A stretch of 64,000 bases of DNA from Platanthera guangdongensis (lineage: Eukaryota; Streptophyta; Magnoliopsida; Asparagales; Orchidaceae), in contig CM077162.1 of NCBI GenBank assembly GCA_039583875.1, positions 52,665,675-52,729,674 on the forward strand, in the 5' to 3' direction. The position numbers and the translations under genes are program-made. Shown here piece by piece: positions 11,119 to 22,720 of the stretch. Position 1 is the stretch's first letter, and every line of letters starts with the position of its first letter. The notes under the pieces were generated by a model, which was not told the DNA's origin, ran no database searches, and worked only from the letters and a program-made list of their open reading frames with translations.

Positions 11119-11500
11119 CTACTCGTTTGAATAGGACTTGCTTTAATTTTCTGCCTACTCTTTTGAGTAGGACTTGTCATTTCCCTCCTACTCGTTTGAG
11201 TAGAAGTTGTCATTTCACGCCTACTCGTTTGAGTACGACTTGTCATTTCCCTCCTACTCGTTTGAGTAGAAGTTGTCATTTCACGCCTACTCGTTTGAGT
11301 ACGACTTGTCATTTTACAGCTTTCATTTCCCGCCTACTCATTTGAGTAGGACTCGCACATTTTCTGCTTTAATTTCCCACCTACTCGTTTGAGTAGGACT
11401 TGCATTTTACCGCTTTCCTTTACTGCTTTATTTTTGGCTTTCATTTACTGCTTTCTTTTATTGCTTTCATTTCCCGCCCACTCGTTTGAGTAGAACTTGC
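11119..11500. repeat. Array of hairpin word CTACTCGTTTGAGTAG
   Basis: Nine or so copies of CTACTCGTTTGAGTAG followed by GACTTG or AAGTTG. The first six are spaced close to 33 bp; later ones are wider. Each can fold into a short stem (CTACTC/GAGTAG) with a small loop. Reading the array in frame produces the repetitive ORFs at 10938-11345 and 11109-11312, which I do not regard as genes. Confidence 0.9.
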
Positions 11501-11520
11501 ATTTTCAATTTTGCAATTTT

Positions 11521-12139
11521 CTTATCACAAGCCGTCCCATTCCAATGAGTGGCTAACCGCTCTTAGCCCTTTGTATCGAAGAGCATTGGGACAGATAAAT
11601 TCGCTTTAAATAATTAAAGGTCCTGCTTTTCTCTTTAATTAAAGTACTTAAGGTTTACTCCGGGTTTATGATGCGTAGAACCTCATATCGATGTGTGAGC
11701 TATATTTCCGTAGTGTATACGTTAGCTAGCCGAGAGGCTGTGCGTATGGACCGATCACCCCTGGGTAAAGGGATTTCCACACCAACCCTCGATAGAGGAG
11801 GCACAACATTCTACCGGATTGGGTTCCCCACCCAATAGCGGGGTTCTTAGCGTAATGCGAGCATTAAGAGGAATGCTTCATCGGACGAGAGCGCAGTCGA
11901 ATAGTCTTAATATTCAGGTGAGCGATAGTCCTAGAGATAGGTGAGCTCATGTTTGTGAAACCTCCACGGCCAAGTCTCCGCCTTAAACAATTTGAAATTT
12001 AGGATCTCTATTTATTCAAAGTTTATTTTAGATCAAATTCAATGCAGTACCATTTCTCTAATGCTTCATAGGCTCCATCTTTAATGCTTTTATTTTCTAT
12101 TTATATATGTATAAATAAAAACTAGACAAGTTAATTTCA
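11521..12139. other. Element D LTR interior (R/U5), no gene
   Basis: Unique-looking, moderately GC sequence between the hairpin array and the terminal repeat. No ORF, tRNA, 5S or other RNA gene signature found. Confidence 0.4.
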
Positions 12140-12430
12140 GTAAAATAATAGTCCCCTCCAGGGAAGAGTAGAAATAATCAACCAGTCCCCGAGAACAATA
12201 CGGCCTCGATATTCCACACCGGAATATCATGTACTATACGCGATAGGTGCGCTTGCCTCCTCTCATTAAAACTCAGTGTTAACTGTTTTATAGATAATAA
12301 ATCCACTTGCCTCGTCCTTCCAAAATAAATAAAATCAACCGTCTTTCTAAATAATAAACCAGCGGTGTTCCGCGAATTTTAACCATCATGTTTTTGGCAC
12401 CGTTGCCGGGGACTTGGTACATCAATCAAG
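12140..12430 (+). repeat. Element D second LTR end plus second primer site
   Basis: 12140-12388 repeats 6354-6602 and ends CCATCA. It is followed by TTTTTGGCACCGTTGCCGGGGA (primer site from 12395) and by GACTTGGTACATCAATCAAG, the start of a second 40-bp unit, where homology stops at 12430. A 3' LTR should be followed by host DNA, not by another primer site. Confidence 0.75.
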
Positions 12431-12783
12431 TACAACATGGCTCTGAGGTAGGAACCTTTTTGGTTCTGATGTAGGGTCCTGAAGAGAACCTGAGTGTAAG
12501 GCTGAGAGGCTGAGGTGTAAGCTCTAAGGAGCATATTGGTCGAGTTTGTGCCTGGTCCAACAAGATAGTTGGATAGGTTGGAAGGAAAGTGGATGTACCC
12601 AATTTGGGAACCACTATAAAAAACTGTGTGCTTGGCTGTATTATTGTTTTTCTTTTATATTGCAGGCGCTAAGGGCAAGCTCTACATCACCTAATAAGAA
12701 ATCAACAAAAAGACTTAAAAATTTCAAAGACCTATTCACCCACCACTCTAGGTGACTAGCTAACCTTAAGTAAATAACTTTCA
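12431..12783 (+). repeat. Element E 5' LTR (3' end only)
   Basis: Contains the core shared by the SIRE-like LTRs here: GTGGATGTACCC, then GGGAACCACTATAAAA (about 12590-12622), then ACCTATTCACCCACC. It ends TTTCA at 12783. The 5' part is missing where D begins. Confidence 0.75.
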
Positions 12784-12785
12784 AG

Positions 12786-12797
12786 TGGTATTAGAGG
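12786..12797 (+). other. Primer binding site, element E
   Basis: TGGTATTAGAGG, two bases after the LTR; one substitution within the iMet core (C to T). Confidence 0.7.
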
Positions 12798-12861
12798 GAG
12801 GATGCTCAAAAAGGATCTAATAATCTGAGCATACCTCCAAGGTTAGCTAGAAGAAATAATC

Positions 12862-13016
12862 ATGGGGTCAGGAATGAACTATAAGGAGATAGGGGCCATG
12901 AAACTACCAATCTACATGAAGGAAGGATTTGGCCTCTTGAAGCAAAGGGTCAGACTATTCATAGAATAATTTGGCCATAGGATCTATGTAATAATAGTGG
13001 AAGGTCCTTTTATCAC
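12862..13016 (+). pseudogene. gag: Element E gag, N-terminal piece
   Basis: The ATG at 12862 opens MGSGMNYKEIGAMKLPIY, close to the gag starts of F (56189) and G (63743). One stop is visible near 12967. The frame is cut at 13016 by element B. Confidence 0.8.
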
Positions 13017-13577
13017 TATTGGGTATTGTATCCACAATAACCCAGATTTAGTGAAGTCACCCTTGAACTAAGATGAATTAACTTGTATTTGATGTCATGT
13101 TTGAGTTATGTGTTTGCAGGACTATATTGCCAAGCGTAGACCAATGTCAGTCTATAATGGGTCACCAAACGCAGGACCATACAATGTAATCCCTCATTAT
13201 GTGATCCATGGTGTTGACTCATGTGTAGCCTCTCTATTGGGATACACTTCATGTTTCAAGCACTAGGACTGATTGGAGAAAGACTTGTTGCTGAGTTTAT
13301 AGACGAAGAGAAAATTCTTTTGAAGAAAGTTTTTCTAAGTTTTTCACTCGAGTAGTTGTCTATATACTCGAGTTGAATACTTAGTTAGTACTTGAGTAAT
13401 TCTATCTGTACTCGAGTAAGGGAAATGTCTCTCGAGTAGTCTGAATATAGCTCTCGAGTAGCCAAGTCCATTACTCAAGTAGACCCTCTCTTATTCTCGA
13501 GTTAACAGAATTTCCTCTTTGAAAATTTTCTAAGTCATTTACTCGAGTAATCATATTAGCACTCGTGTAGATAAGTT
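13017..13577 (+). repeat. Element B 5' LTR, first part
   Basis: Starts TATTGGGTATTG (the right copy has the canonical TGTTGGGTATTG) and aligns with 50306-50865. It is interrupted by element C and resumes at 26432. Confidence 0.9.
13340..13572. repeat. ACTCGAGT array, element B 5' LTR part 1
   Basis: ACTCGAGTA and near copies every 15-40 bp. It continues at 26445-26960, so the array was cut in two by element C. Confidence 0.9.
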
Positions 13578-15523
13578 TGAAAGTATGCTTTGATACTAAT
13601 TGAAAGTGAGCTGTTAGATCAGGAATACTCTAGAGGGGGGTGAATAAAGTATTTAGAGTTTTATAAAATTCTCTGCTGGATAATGCAGATTAGTCTAAGT
13701 GCAAAAATATAAAAGCACAGAAACTAACTACCATAGCCACAGCAATAAAATAAAAGAAAGGGCAACCAGACGACACAAGAAATTTATAGTGGTTCCCCAA
13801 CCTGGGTACATCATCTCTTCTTCCACCATGGTAGGAATCCACACAGGTTTTTGATCAGGTGCCTGACACCAATGAGCTTTTGATCAGGTGCTGAAAAACC
13901 AAATCCCCAAGTCTTTTGATCAGGTGACTTGTAACCAGGAATGACTTTTGAAGGGAGATGACAACCCTTTACACAGTGGGCGTGAGAGAGTTGATTATGT
14001 CTTCTCTGTCAACAATCAGAGAGAAGACTTGTGGATTATTGATGGTAGCAAATGGCTCCCCCTAAGATATTGAATGGTTCACGGAAATATGGAAGCCTTG
14101 CTGCAGGGTGATAGACCTTCAAGCTTTTAGCCTTTATCTGCAGGATCTTCTTGACAGATTTGATAGTTATTGTCCTTGGAAGTCCTGCAGTGTTGAAGTA
14201 AGAAGACTCTTGATTTTGTATGATTGTTCTTCTTCTGAGAGCAGATCTTCTTTTTGTATCAGAGCTTTTGTGAAAGATGCAGAGAAACTGCTTGCTTTCT
14301 TTCTTGCTTGCTTTTTTGCTTGCTTTCTTCTTTCTTTCTTACTATCAGTCTTACTAACAGGAAGGAGAGAAAAAAATCTCTTTTTATATTTCCCGAGGGA
14401 ATCTCCTTTCGAAATATGAATCTCCTATAATCAATGCTGACGGTCCTTGAAAACAAATTGCATTAATTCCCTTCCCCAACTGTCCCTTGGAAAAATGGAA
14501 AACAATAATTCTGATGAATGCCGTGATTAATGTACCGTCCAACGGTAATATTCAGAGAATATTTTATCATTAATCATTCAAAAATTATTGCCATAGACTA
14601 AGGACAGAAGGAATAGATGCTAAGTCTGGAATTGTCGAACTGATGACAGAATTCGTCGAGTTGAATCCACAGTTCGTCGAGCTGAGTTGCTGTGTTCGTC
14701 GATCAGTTAACTTCTATTCATCGAGCTGAGTTCCAAGATCGTCGAGCTGATAACAGAACTGCATGTTTCAGAACTTTGCCTTTTCTGCGTCTGAAGTTCG
14801 TCGAGCAGATAACTGTGTTCATAGACTGGAGTTCAGCAACTATTCTGGACTTAGAATATTCACAGTTGTATCTGAAATGAAAGTTAAAGTCTCCAGAATT
14901 CGTCGACCTAAGATTTGAATTCGTCGAGCTGAGTTTCTGGAGTTGTCAAATATTCTATGTGTCAACACAATTACTCATGGTGTCGACACTGGTGGTGTCG
15001 ACTGATATCCTATTTGTCGATATAAGTCTTCTGCGTGGTGTCGACACATCCTTTCCAAAGTGTCGACTGATATCCTGTGTATGTCGACACAAGTGCTGCT
15101 AGTGTCGACTTAGTTGGTGTCGACTTAGTTGGTGTCGACATATACTCTGAGTGTCGACACAAGTTTTCTGTGTGGTGTCGACACAACCTTTCCAAATTGT
15201 CGACTGATATCCTGTGTGTCGACACAAGTGCTGCTAGTGTCGACTCAGTTGGTGTCGACATATACTCTGAGTTCGTCAAGCTGAGCATGACTATCATCGA
15301 ACTGACTTCGATGAACGTCGAACTCATTATCCTTGGTCTCTGGAAAATCTCTAAGTCTTGAGTCTCTGGCTGTCTTGTTGATAGCTGGTCCATGTGATGT
15401 TATTTCTAAGGACTTGGCCTAGACTTTAGGACATAACCATGACCCTGGCTATACATGTTGGGTCACATGATCCTAGGTTAGTGACTTAGTGAACCTAGCC
15501 CAAATCAAACTAGGGTTCCAACA
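13578..15523 (-). repeat. Element C 3' LTR (left on + strand)
   Basis: On the minus strand it begins TGTTGGAACCCTAG (at 15523) and ends at 13578. It aligns over its whole 1946 bp with 24486-26431. It carries the SIRE core box in reverse (near 13784-13815) and the CGTCGA/GTCGAC array. Confidence 0.95.
14630..15335. repeat. TTCGTCGAGCTGA and GTGTCGACAC array, element C left LTR
   Basis: Two zones: TTCGTCGAGCTGAG-type words at about 14630-14950, then GTGTCGACAC at about 14960-15270, then TCGTCGAACT again. Spacing is 20-45 bp. The repetitive ORFs at 15010-15393 are readings of it. Confidence 0.92.
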
Positions 15524-15540
15524 ATCTCCCCCTATTTGGG
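15524..15540 (-). other. Polypurine tract, element C
   Basis: On the minus strand AAATAGGGGGAGAT directly precedes the LTR start TGTTGG, as in element B (50293-50305). Confidence 0.85.
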
Positions 15541-15642
15541 TGAGGTCACTTAATCACTGACTCAGTACAGACTCATACTAAAATGAAAAACTAACAAAGC
15601 AATAAAAACATATATCTGCAAATAAAACTAAACATATGTAGT

Positions 15643-15644
<2 letters not shown>

Positions 15645-15723
<79 letters not shown>
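15645..15723. repeat. (AT)n microsatellite in element C
   Basis: About 39 AT units between the third ORF and the polypurine tract. Confidence 0.98.
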
Positions 15724-15725
<2 letters not shown>

Positions 15726-15790
15726 AGTAAGCTTTGTTCTGAAATAAGAAAACAGTTATAAATTAAACAGATGTTAAACCAGTGCAGAGT

Positions 15791-18757
15791 TTATCTTCTT
15801 TGTTTCTTGTCCTTTTGTTTTTCTTCTTTGCCTTTCTCACCTGGATTTGTGAAGATAATTTCTCTGTTAGGATTAAAAGCTTGCACTCTTGTCATAGTCA
15901 TATCAGCTACCCCTATAATCTTCAAAGATATAGCCCTGGGGACAACTGCTTCTGGATGCAGCTTCATATAGTCATCCACATTGAAGAATTTGTTGGCTTT
16001 CTCATATCTCTTTAGTTCTTCCTTCCTGTACTTTGACATTGTAGAATATTCAGAAGGATCCTTTCCTTCAGCTTTTGCCTTGTTGATCATAGAAAGGCCT
16101 ACAAATTCATGGAACCTGGCCATTCTAGCTGTCTCAGCTGTTTCAAGATCTTCAAAAGGAAGAGGAGGAGAGATTGATCTTTTAGATCTTTCAGCTTGTT
16201 GATGTTCAGTGAATTGTTGCTGTTGTTGTTGATGTTGATGTTGTTGATGTTATTGTTGTTGATGTTGTTGCTGCTGCTGATGTTGCTTTCCTGAAGTGTA
16301 TTGCCTGTACTGGCTGCTTTCATGTGATCTCCCTTGGTCTCTTTGATATGTTTGAAGTGGGGCAGATCTTTGAGAATGTGTGCTTGAAGCACTAGCAGTT
16401 GGAGTAGGTGGAGGAGGTGGATCTCTTCTATATTTCTGAGCTGGAGGCGGAGAGTATCTTCTGCTTTTCTTCCTTTCGTTCTGCTGATTTTTGGATAGCC
16501 ACATCCAGGCTGGCATCCCTTTGTATGGAGTTATCTTTTGGAGAATATAATAAGGAGTGTTATTGTTTGGATTAGGCTTAGGAGTAGGAGGAGGAGGGGC
16601 TTTTCTTTTCTTTGATACTGACTTCCTCTTAGGTTCATCATCTGAATCATCTTCCTCATCCTCATCATCATCATTATCATTATCTGATCCCTGAGGGTTA
16701 TCATATAGGTCATTGAGAGCTTTCAGAGTCTCAGCAGAAATGATAGGCTTTTCAGGAGCTTGAGCAGAAACTTCAACAGGACCATGAGAAGAAGCCATAG
16801 GACAGATTGGAGAGCTGGTTCTGACAGTACTTTCAGCATCTGCCTTACTTTATTCTTCTATATCAGCCAAAATCAAATCATCCAGAGCTAGCATGGGAGA
16901 GTGATCCATTAAAAATATTGGAATAGAAATAACTTCTTCTGGAGATGGCATGACTGCTGACTTTGAAATAACAAAACTATCTCTAAGTTGCTTAACAACT
17001 TTTGGAGAGATTGGGGAAGTATATGGTATAATAACCAAGGATGACTTACTGTATACTGCTGGAATAACTTTCAAAAATGCAGTATCAAAAGCTTTTAGTA
17101 ATTGAACTAAGTCTACTGTAGGATTTAACATGAAATCAGAAACAGAAAGAATTTCTTCATTAACTATTTCTTTAGTAACTGACTCATCAAAGTCCATATC
17201 AGTCTCAATGAAATGAATCAAACCAATTAAATCTCGATCATCTGGAATAAAATCTGCATCCCCTGGAATTAAATCTGTATTTGCTAGTAGTACTTCTGCC
17301 TCTGCTGTTACTGGAGCTGCTGGAGCTGAGATTTCTGCTTCTGTTGGAGGTGCTGCAGCTTCTTCATTAAGCATCTCCCCCTGCCTGGTTTCAGTGTATA
17401 CTGGAGCCATGCCCCTGAATGAAGAGGGGGCAGCAGTGAAGGCAGAAAGTTGAGCAGATAGAGTAGATATTGAGGTAGCAAGAGGTATAATGGCCTCTAC
17501 TATGATTGATTTTATGAGGGGTGTGATGATAGTAATGATAAGAGATATGGTGGAGGTGTCCAATGTTGGAGTAGTGGATGTTTCAAATGTTGTGTGAGTA
17601 GAAACATGTGGAGGAATGATAGATGGTGATGGAGATGGAGGAGTAGCATCTAGCTTGATTGTATCTGTTGGTAAAGGGATAGATGGTATGGTGGAAAAAT
17701 GTTGTGGAAGAGGAGATTGTGGTGGTGAGGGAATATATGTATCATGGGGGGAATCAGGTGTTGTTGGTGGTTGGTTTTCCTGATGGGTGGAAGATGGGAT
17801 CTCTGTAAGATCAATTTGTGGAGATGTAGGTGGAGTAGAAACATGAGAAGATTGTTGTTGTTATTGTAGTAGAGGTTATTGTTGTGGTTGTGGAGTTAGA
17901 GAGATGGTTTGGACTGTTGATGAAAGTGTATGTGGAATAGCTGGAAGAGATGATGAGGGAGGAATGATCTCTTCATCAGGGTGGGGAGTGGCTCTTACAG
18001 CCCTGGTGCTTTCAGAAGCTGTGGTGGAAGAGGGTGATGCCTTGGAGGGCTTGACTATTGTCCTCTCCCACCTCCCAAATAAGGCACATGTTAGCCTTTT
18101 ACTGGCATTTTTGAATATGGTCGGTGAGACCAGTGATTCATCAGCCTTTTCCTTTAAGAATATCCCTAGGATGCTTCCAAAACAGACTTCCTTTTTGCTA
18201 TTCTTTTTCTTTATCAAATCAAATATTATTTGAGCCCAATCCACTTTCTTCTTATTAATCACTGTACACATAACTAGAAACTGGTGTCTGGTAATGTAGT
18301 CATGGGCAGTATGCTTGCCCAGCAAAACCTTTCCTACAATATCTACCAAGAACTTATATTCGGCAGACAGATGTTTCTTTAACAATTTATTGGGATTATC
18401 TCCAGTATATCCCATTAAACTCAACATCATATCATATTCTTCTTAATAGAATTCTAACTGTCCTTCACCATTAACCAATCCAAAAATCTCAGTAAGTATA
18501 GCGGGAGATAAAGATACTGAGTTACCCATAATTGTTCCGATCATAGTATTCTCCTATGATGTAGATGTATAAACCCACTCTCTGATTTTGGTTGCAGACA
18601 GTTTTATCCTTGTCGACATCAAATTTTTCAGTTTCCGTTCCTCCATAAGTTCCAGTATATGCAAAAATATTGGATCTGAATGTTGAAAGGATTCGAAGTC
18701 GACGTCAACGCCTGTGTCAAACTTCATTCCGGTTAGGGCACCTGCTCTAATAGCCAT
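15791..18757 (-). pseudogene. Element C extra 3' ORF (env-like position), one frame with few stops
   Basis: One minus-strand frame runs from the ATG at 18757 to the stop at 15791, about 990 codons, broken by only about six stops (near 18554, 18440, 17876, 17862, 16850, 16250) and no frameshift that I can see. In order: an N-terminal block like the putative plant transposon protein family (LVDIVGKVLLGKHTAHDY), Ser/Thr/Pro-rich linkers, a hydrophobic stretch near 17550-17450 (SLIITIITPLIKSIIVEAII), an acidic region, an Asp/Glu run (about 16690-16620), Pro-rich and poly-Gln stretches (about 16290-16205), and a basic C-terminus. SIRE-type elements often carry an extra ORF here, called env-like; the function is unproven. 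It is homologous to B's third ORF. Confidence 0.8.
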
Positions 18758-18859
18758 TGGAATCACCTGCAAGAGAGACAAACAACGATCAAGTGCAAGA
18801 GAACAGAAATCGCGGGACAGAGGTCAAAGAAAAACCTAGATATAAGGTTTTCCAGAATA

Positions 18860-19135
18860 TGAATCGACAAACTCCTTTCCACGAAAATTAAGGAATTCTT
18901 CGACCTGAGATCGACGAAATAATTAATAGTCAAATAATTTGTCGAGCTTTGTCTGAAGATTTGAAGAAATTTCGTCGAGCTCCATTCGATGAAAGTTTTC
19001 TGAAGTGAATTCGTCGATCTCCGTTCGACGAAAACAACTTCACTCATAGAGAGTTCGTCGTCCTGCGTTCGACGAATATCTCACAAACTTTCCATAGTTC
19101 GTCGAGCTCCGTTCGCCGAACTTTGGCAAATTCAT
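18860..19135. repeat. TTCGTCGAGCTCCGTTCGACGAA array between pol and third ORF of C
   Basis: Repeated TTCGTCGAGCT and TTCGACGAA, the same words as in C's LTRs, placed in the spacer between RNase H and the third ORF. The ORF at 18763-19047 is a reading of it. Confidence 0.85.
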
Positions 19136-19151
19136 CAAGTGCAGACTTAAT

Positions 19152-19718
19152 CTAAACTAAGTCTTCTCCATTGATCATTCCCAACTGATTTATAAAGAAG
19201 AGATGATTTCTCTCATCCAGAGGTTTGGTGAATATATCAACCCTTTGTAAATCAGTGTAGATATAGACAAGCTTAATTTTCTTTTTGTCTACACACTCTC
19301 TTATGAAATGATGCCTAATGTCTATATTCTTTGTCCTACTATGATGGACTGGATTCTGTGCTATGGCTATAGCACTTGTGTTATCACAAAGTAGAGTTGA
19401 ATTATTTAAGTTGATACCATAGTCTAGTAATTGATTTTGTATCCACAGCATTTGGGAACAACATCTACCTACTACAATGTATTATGCCTCAGTAGTTGAG
19501 GTAGATACAGATGACTGTTTCTTACAAAACCAGGATACTAATCTCATACCCAGAAACTGGCAAGTTCCTGAAGTACTTTTTTTATCCACCCTGCATCCAG
19601 CAAAATCAGCATCTGAGTATCCAGTTAACTCAAATTCTGATTATGTGGGATATAATAGGTCTATACTAGGACAACCCTTTATATATCTCAAAATTCTTTT
19701 TAGGAAAATAAGAAGAGA
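19152..19718 (-). pseudogene. pol: Element C RNase H
   Basis: In the same frame as the reverse transcriptase upstream, after the stop at 19719. 19451-19152 holds the conserved C-terminal RNase H motifs (LCDNTSAIAIAQNPVHHSRT, HHFIRECV, DIFTKPLDE). The STTEA block lies just upstream near 19500, with a stop after it. It degrades the RNA strand of the RNA:DNA hybrid. Confidence 0.88.
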
Positions 19719-20717
19719 TTATTTTGGGTTCACTTGGAACCTAGCATAAAGGCATGTGGCAAACATGATGTCAGGTCTGCTTGCTGTAAGGTATAACCGG
19801 GATCCAACAATGGCCCTATATAGTTTCTGATACACAGGTTTCTCATGTGCATCTGAATCAATTACATCATTTGTAGCCAGAGGTGTCTTCTTTGTTGAGG
19901 CATCAGCCATCCCAAACTTTTTGATAAGCTCTTTAGCATACTTAGCTTGAGTGATGAAGATGCCATCAGGTAACTGCTTCACTTGGAGACCAAGGAAGTG
20001 GGAAAGCTCACCCATGCTACTCATTTCAAATTTAGAATACATGAGATCAGAGAATATCTTGCACAATTTTGAATCAGAATACCCAAATATTATGTCATCC
20101 ACATATATTTGTACTAACAGTATTTGATCCTTATGATGTCTAGTGAAAAGTGTTCTATCGATAATGCCTCTAAAGAATTTATGCTCTAACAGAAAGCTGG
20201 CTAGAGTATCATACCAAGCTCTTGAAGCTTGCTTTAGACCATAGAGATCTTTATGCAATTTGTAAACATGAGAGGGATAAGTTGGAGAAACAAAACCTGG
20301 AGGTTGTTCAAAATAAACCTCTTTCTTGAGTACTCCATTCAAGAATTCACTTTTCACATCCATTTGATAGACCTTGAATCTCTTGTAAGCTGCATAAGCA
20401 AGGAATATTCTAATTGCTTCCAATCTTGCAACAGGTACAAAGGTCTGGTCATAATCTCTTCCATCTTCCTGCCTATATCCTTATGCAACAAGCCTGGCTT
20501 TATTCCTCACTATTACTCGTTGTGCATCCAGCTTGTTTCTGTAGACCCATTTGGTTGCAATGACTGGGTAGTCTTGCGGCGTTGGAACCAAATCCCAAAC
20601 TCTACATCTCCCAAACTGATTTAATTCCTCCAGCATTTTAATGATCCAGTGGGGATCTTGCTCAGCATCATGGATGGATAGAGGTTCAATCTGAGAGAGA
20701 AAATAGACATGCATCAA
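19719..20717 (-). pseudogene. pol: Element C reverse transcriptase
   Basis: Copia reverse transcriptase with one internal stop at 20481. Visible blocks: PVIATKWVYRNKLD, YQMDVKSEFLNG, EQPPGF, YGLKQASRAWYDTL, and an intact catalytic box QIYVDDIIFG near 20090-20120. The IFG ending is typical of SIRE/Maximus. LTASRPDIMF marks the C-terminal end. The region upstream (20718-21080) is a poorly conserved linker with stops. Confidence 0.92.
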
Positions 20718-21081
20718 ATCTTGGTTGAGTTGATACCTTGCATGTACACCTGCTGATAGGTCTCCAATAACTTGAGATCTGGGGTGATCCCTAAGTGTGA
20801 CAAGATCAGCTGGTGGAGTTGGTTCTTCAACAACATTTGAAATTAATTCCTCCTGTGGAATTATGTTTGCTGTTGGGGAATATCACTCCCTTCAATGCCT
20901 TCATCTTCACTTTCTTCAATGACTTATGGAGAAGGATGAGTTGCAACCTCTTGGGTAAGGTTTAGTCCATCCAAACTCTCACACAAGTGATGTACCTGCA
21001 AGTTGCTTGTGATAGAAATTTCTTTCTCCTTGCAAGACATGTTAGCTTCATCAAAAGTAAGATGGATAGACTCCTCAATTT

Positions 21082-22330
21082 TTAAAGTTGATTTGTTATA
21101 AACCCTATAAGCTTTACTTGGGAATATCCTAGAAAATTTCCCTCTTCAGCCTTTGCCTCAAACATTCTAATATATTTTTTGTTGTTTGTGTGAATATAAC
21201 ATATACAACCAAAGACTTTAAAATAGTTTATTTTAGGTTTCTTCCCTTTTAGTAATTCATAGGGAATCCTATTCTTTAGCTTATGTATCAGGATTCTATT
21301 CAGGACATAGTTTGCATTGTTCACAACCTCTACACAAAATGATAATAGCATGTAAGCATCTGCAAGTAATGTACCTGCAGCTTCAATGAGTTTCCTATTT
21401 TTCCTTTCAGCTACCCCATTTTGTTGAGGAGTTCTAGGAGCTGAGAAGCAATTCCTGATACCCTCCTTCTCACAGAACTCATGCATAAGAAGAGACTCAA
21501 ACTCTGTGTCATGATCACTTCTGATCAATGCAACATGAGTAGAGAACTCAATCTGTATGGTCCTGAGAAAATCTGTAAGAACCTTGAAGGTATCTGACTT
21601 AGATCTCAGAAAAGATACCCAAGTGAACCTGGAGAAGTCATCTACAATAACCAAAGTGTAGGATTTCCCTCCTAGGCTTTGTACAGCAATGGGTCCAAAT
21701 AGATCCATGTGTAGAAAATACAAAATCCTAGGTGAATCACTTTTATTAATGGATTTGAAACAAGATTTAGTTTGCTTGCCTAATTGATAAGACCTGCAAA
21801 GGCCTTCCTTCTTATAGGGACCAGAAGGCAAGCCTCTAACAAGGTTGTCTTTAGATAGCCTATCAATGTTTTTCATATTAACATGAACTAGTCTTTTATG
21901 CCATAAGTAATTCTGGTTACTAATTAAGTTAAGTAAACAGATATCAGAATTGATAGATAAAAAATCAACTAAATATATATTGCATTGTCTATTCCCAATT
22001 AAAACTGTTTGGTTCTCTTTATTAGAGATAATACATGAAGATGAACTAAAATGTACTTGATAACTTTCATCACATAATTGACTTATGGAGATGAGGTTAT
22101 GCTTTAGTCCTCTGACATAAGTTACTTTCTTGAAAGTAACAGCTCCAATATTCACTTCTCCAAAACCTTCTGACTGGCCACATTTGGAGTCACCAAAGAT
22201 GACCTTTGCCCCCAGCTTAGACTTGTAGTTGGATAGATTGTCCTTGCTGCCTGTCATATATTTGGATCAACCACTGTCCAAGTATCAGGTCTGATTCACA
22301 CTTGGAAAACTCTTCACCTGTAAGGAAAAC
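21082..22330 (-). pseudogene. pol: Element C protease remnant and integrase
   Basis: The protease active site reads YLDSG, stop, SKYMTGSK near 22285-22245: the residue after DSG, normally Cys, is a TGA stop. The integrase then runs open for 391 codons. The pre-integrase zinc motif has WHKRLVHVN, but the second Cys of the CX2C pair is Tyr (GLCRSYQLGKQ). The catalytic triad is present: LHMDLFGP, IRSDHDTEF, TPQQNGVAERK. A frameshift separates it from reverse transcriptase. Confidence 0.92.
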
Positions 22331-22534
22331 AGTTAAATGTTCTTGAACCAGATTACCTAGGGTCCTTTGTTTTTCTGGTATGAATAGCTGGAAATAACAG
22401 AATATTCTGGTTGGGATTTATATCCTAGTGAGTGATATCTCCTAGGTGGTATGACCCAATCAGCTTGTGGATTAAAACTTTCCTGGAATTATTTAAGTTT
22501 CTGTTATAATTAAAGTTTTGGTTAAGTCTTTCTA

Positions 22535-22720
22535 GATTCGACGAATTTCTGTAAGTTTGTCGGTCAGAGTTCGATGAATAGGGTTGAGATCGTCGATTTA
22601 AGTTTCTGTGCCCCTTGTTCGTCGACCTCTACTCGACGAACCATACAGAGTTCGTCGATCGAAGTTAGACGAATAATTATAACTATAGTTTGCGTTCAAC
22701 GTTCGACGAATTCTGCAGAA
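22535..22720. repeat. CGTCGA word cluster between gag and protease of C
   Basis: TTCGTCGA, CTCGACGAA, TTCGACGAA and related words cluster here, matching C's LTR and its pol/third-ORF spacer. Confidence 0.75.

Larger units (their letters stand above)
6354..12430. mobile_element. Element D: non-coding Athila/TAT-type LTR derivative
   Basis: A ~250-bp repeat (6354-6602 and 12140-12388) is in both places followed by a tRNA-Asp-type primer site. Between them lie about 5.5 kb with no gag or pol homology in any frame. The stretch near 7875-7910 resembles the conserved sequence found after pol in Athila/TAT-type Ty3-gypsy elements. I read D as an element of that lineage whose coding region is gone, oriented + by its primer site. 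The second copy is again followed by a primer site, so the arrangement is LTR-internal-LTR-internal, truncated on both sides. Confidence 0.7.

Noticed and set aside
11119..11320. Regular 33-bp repeat resembling a CRISPR array
   Set aside because: The spacers are themselves repeated, there are no cas genes, and the setting is a plant retroelement.
11521..12139. Possible rRNA, 5S or tRNA sequence
   Set aside because: I found no match to 5S internal control regions, tRNA A/B boxes or rRNA signatures.
16205..16290. Poly-Gln tract as a host transcription-factor gene
   Set aside because: It lies in the continuous third-ORF frame of element C, between its LTRs.
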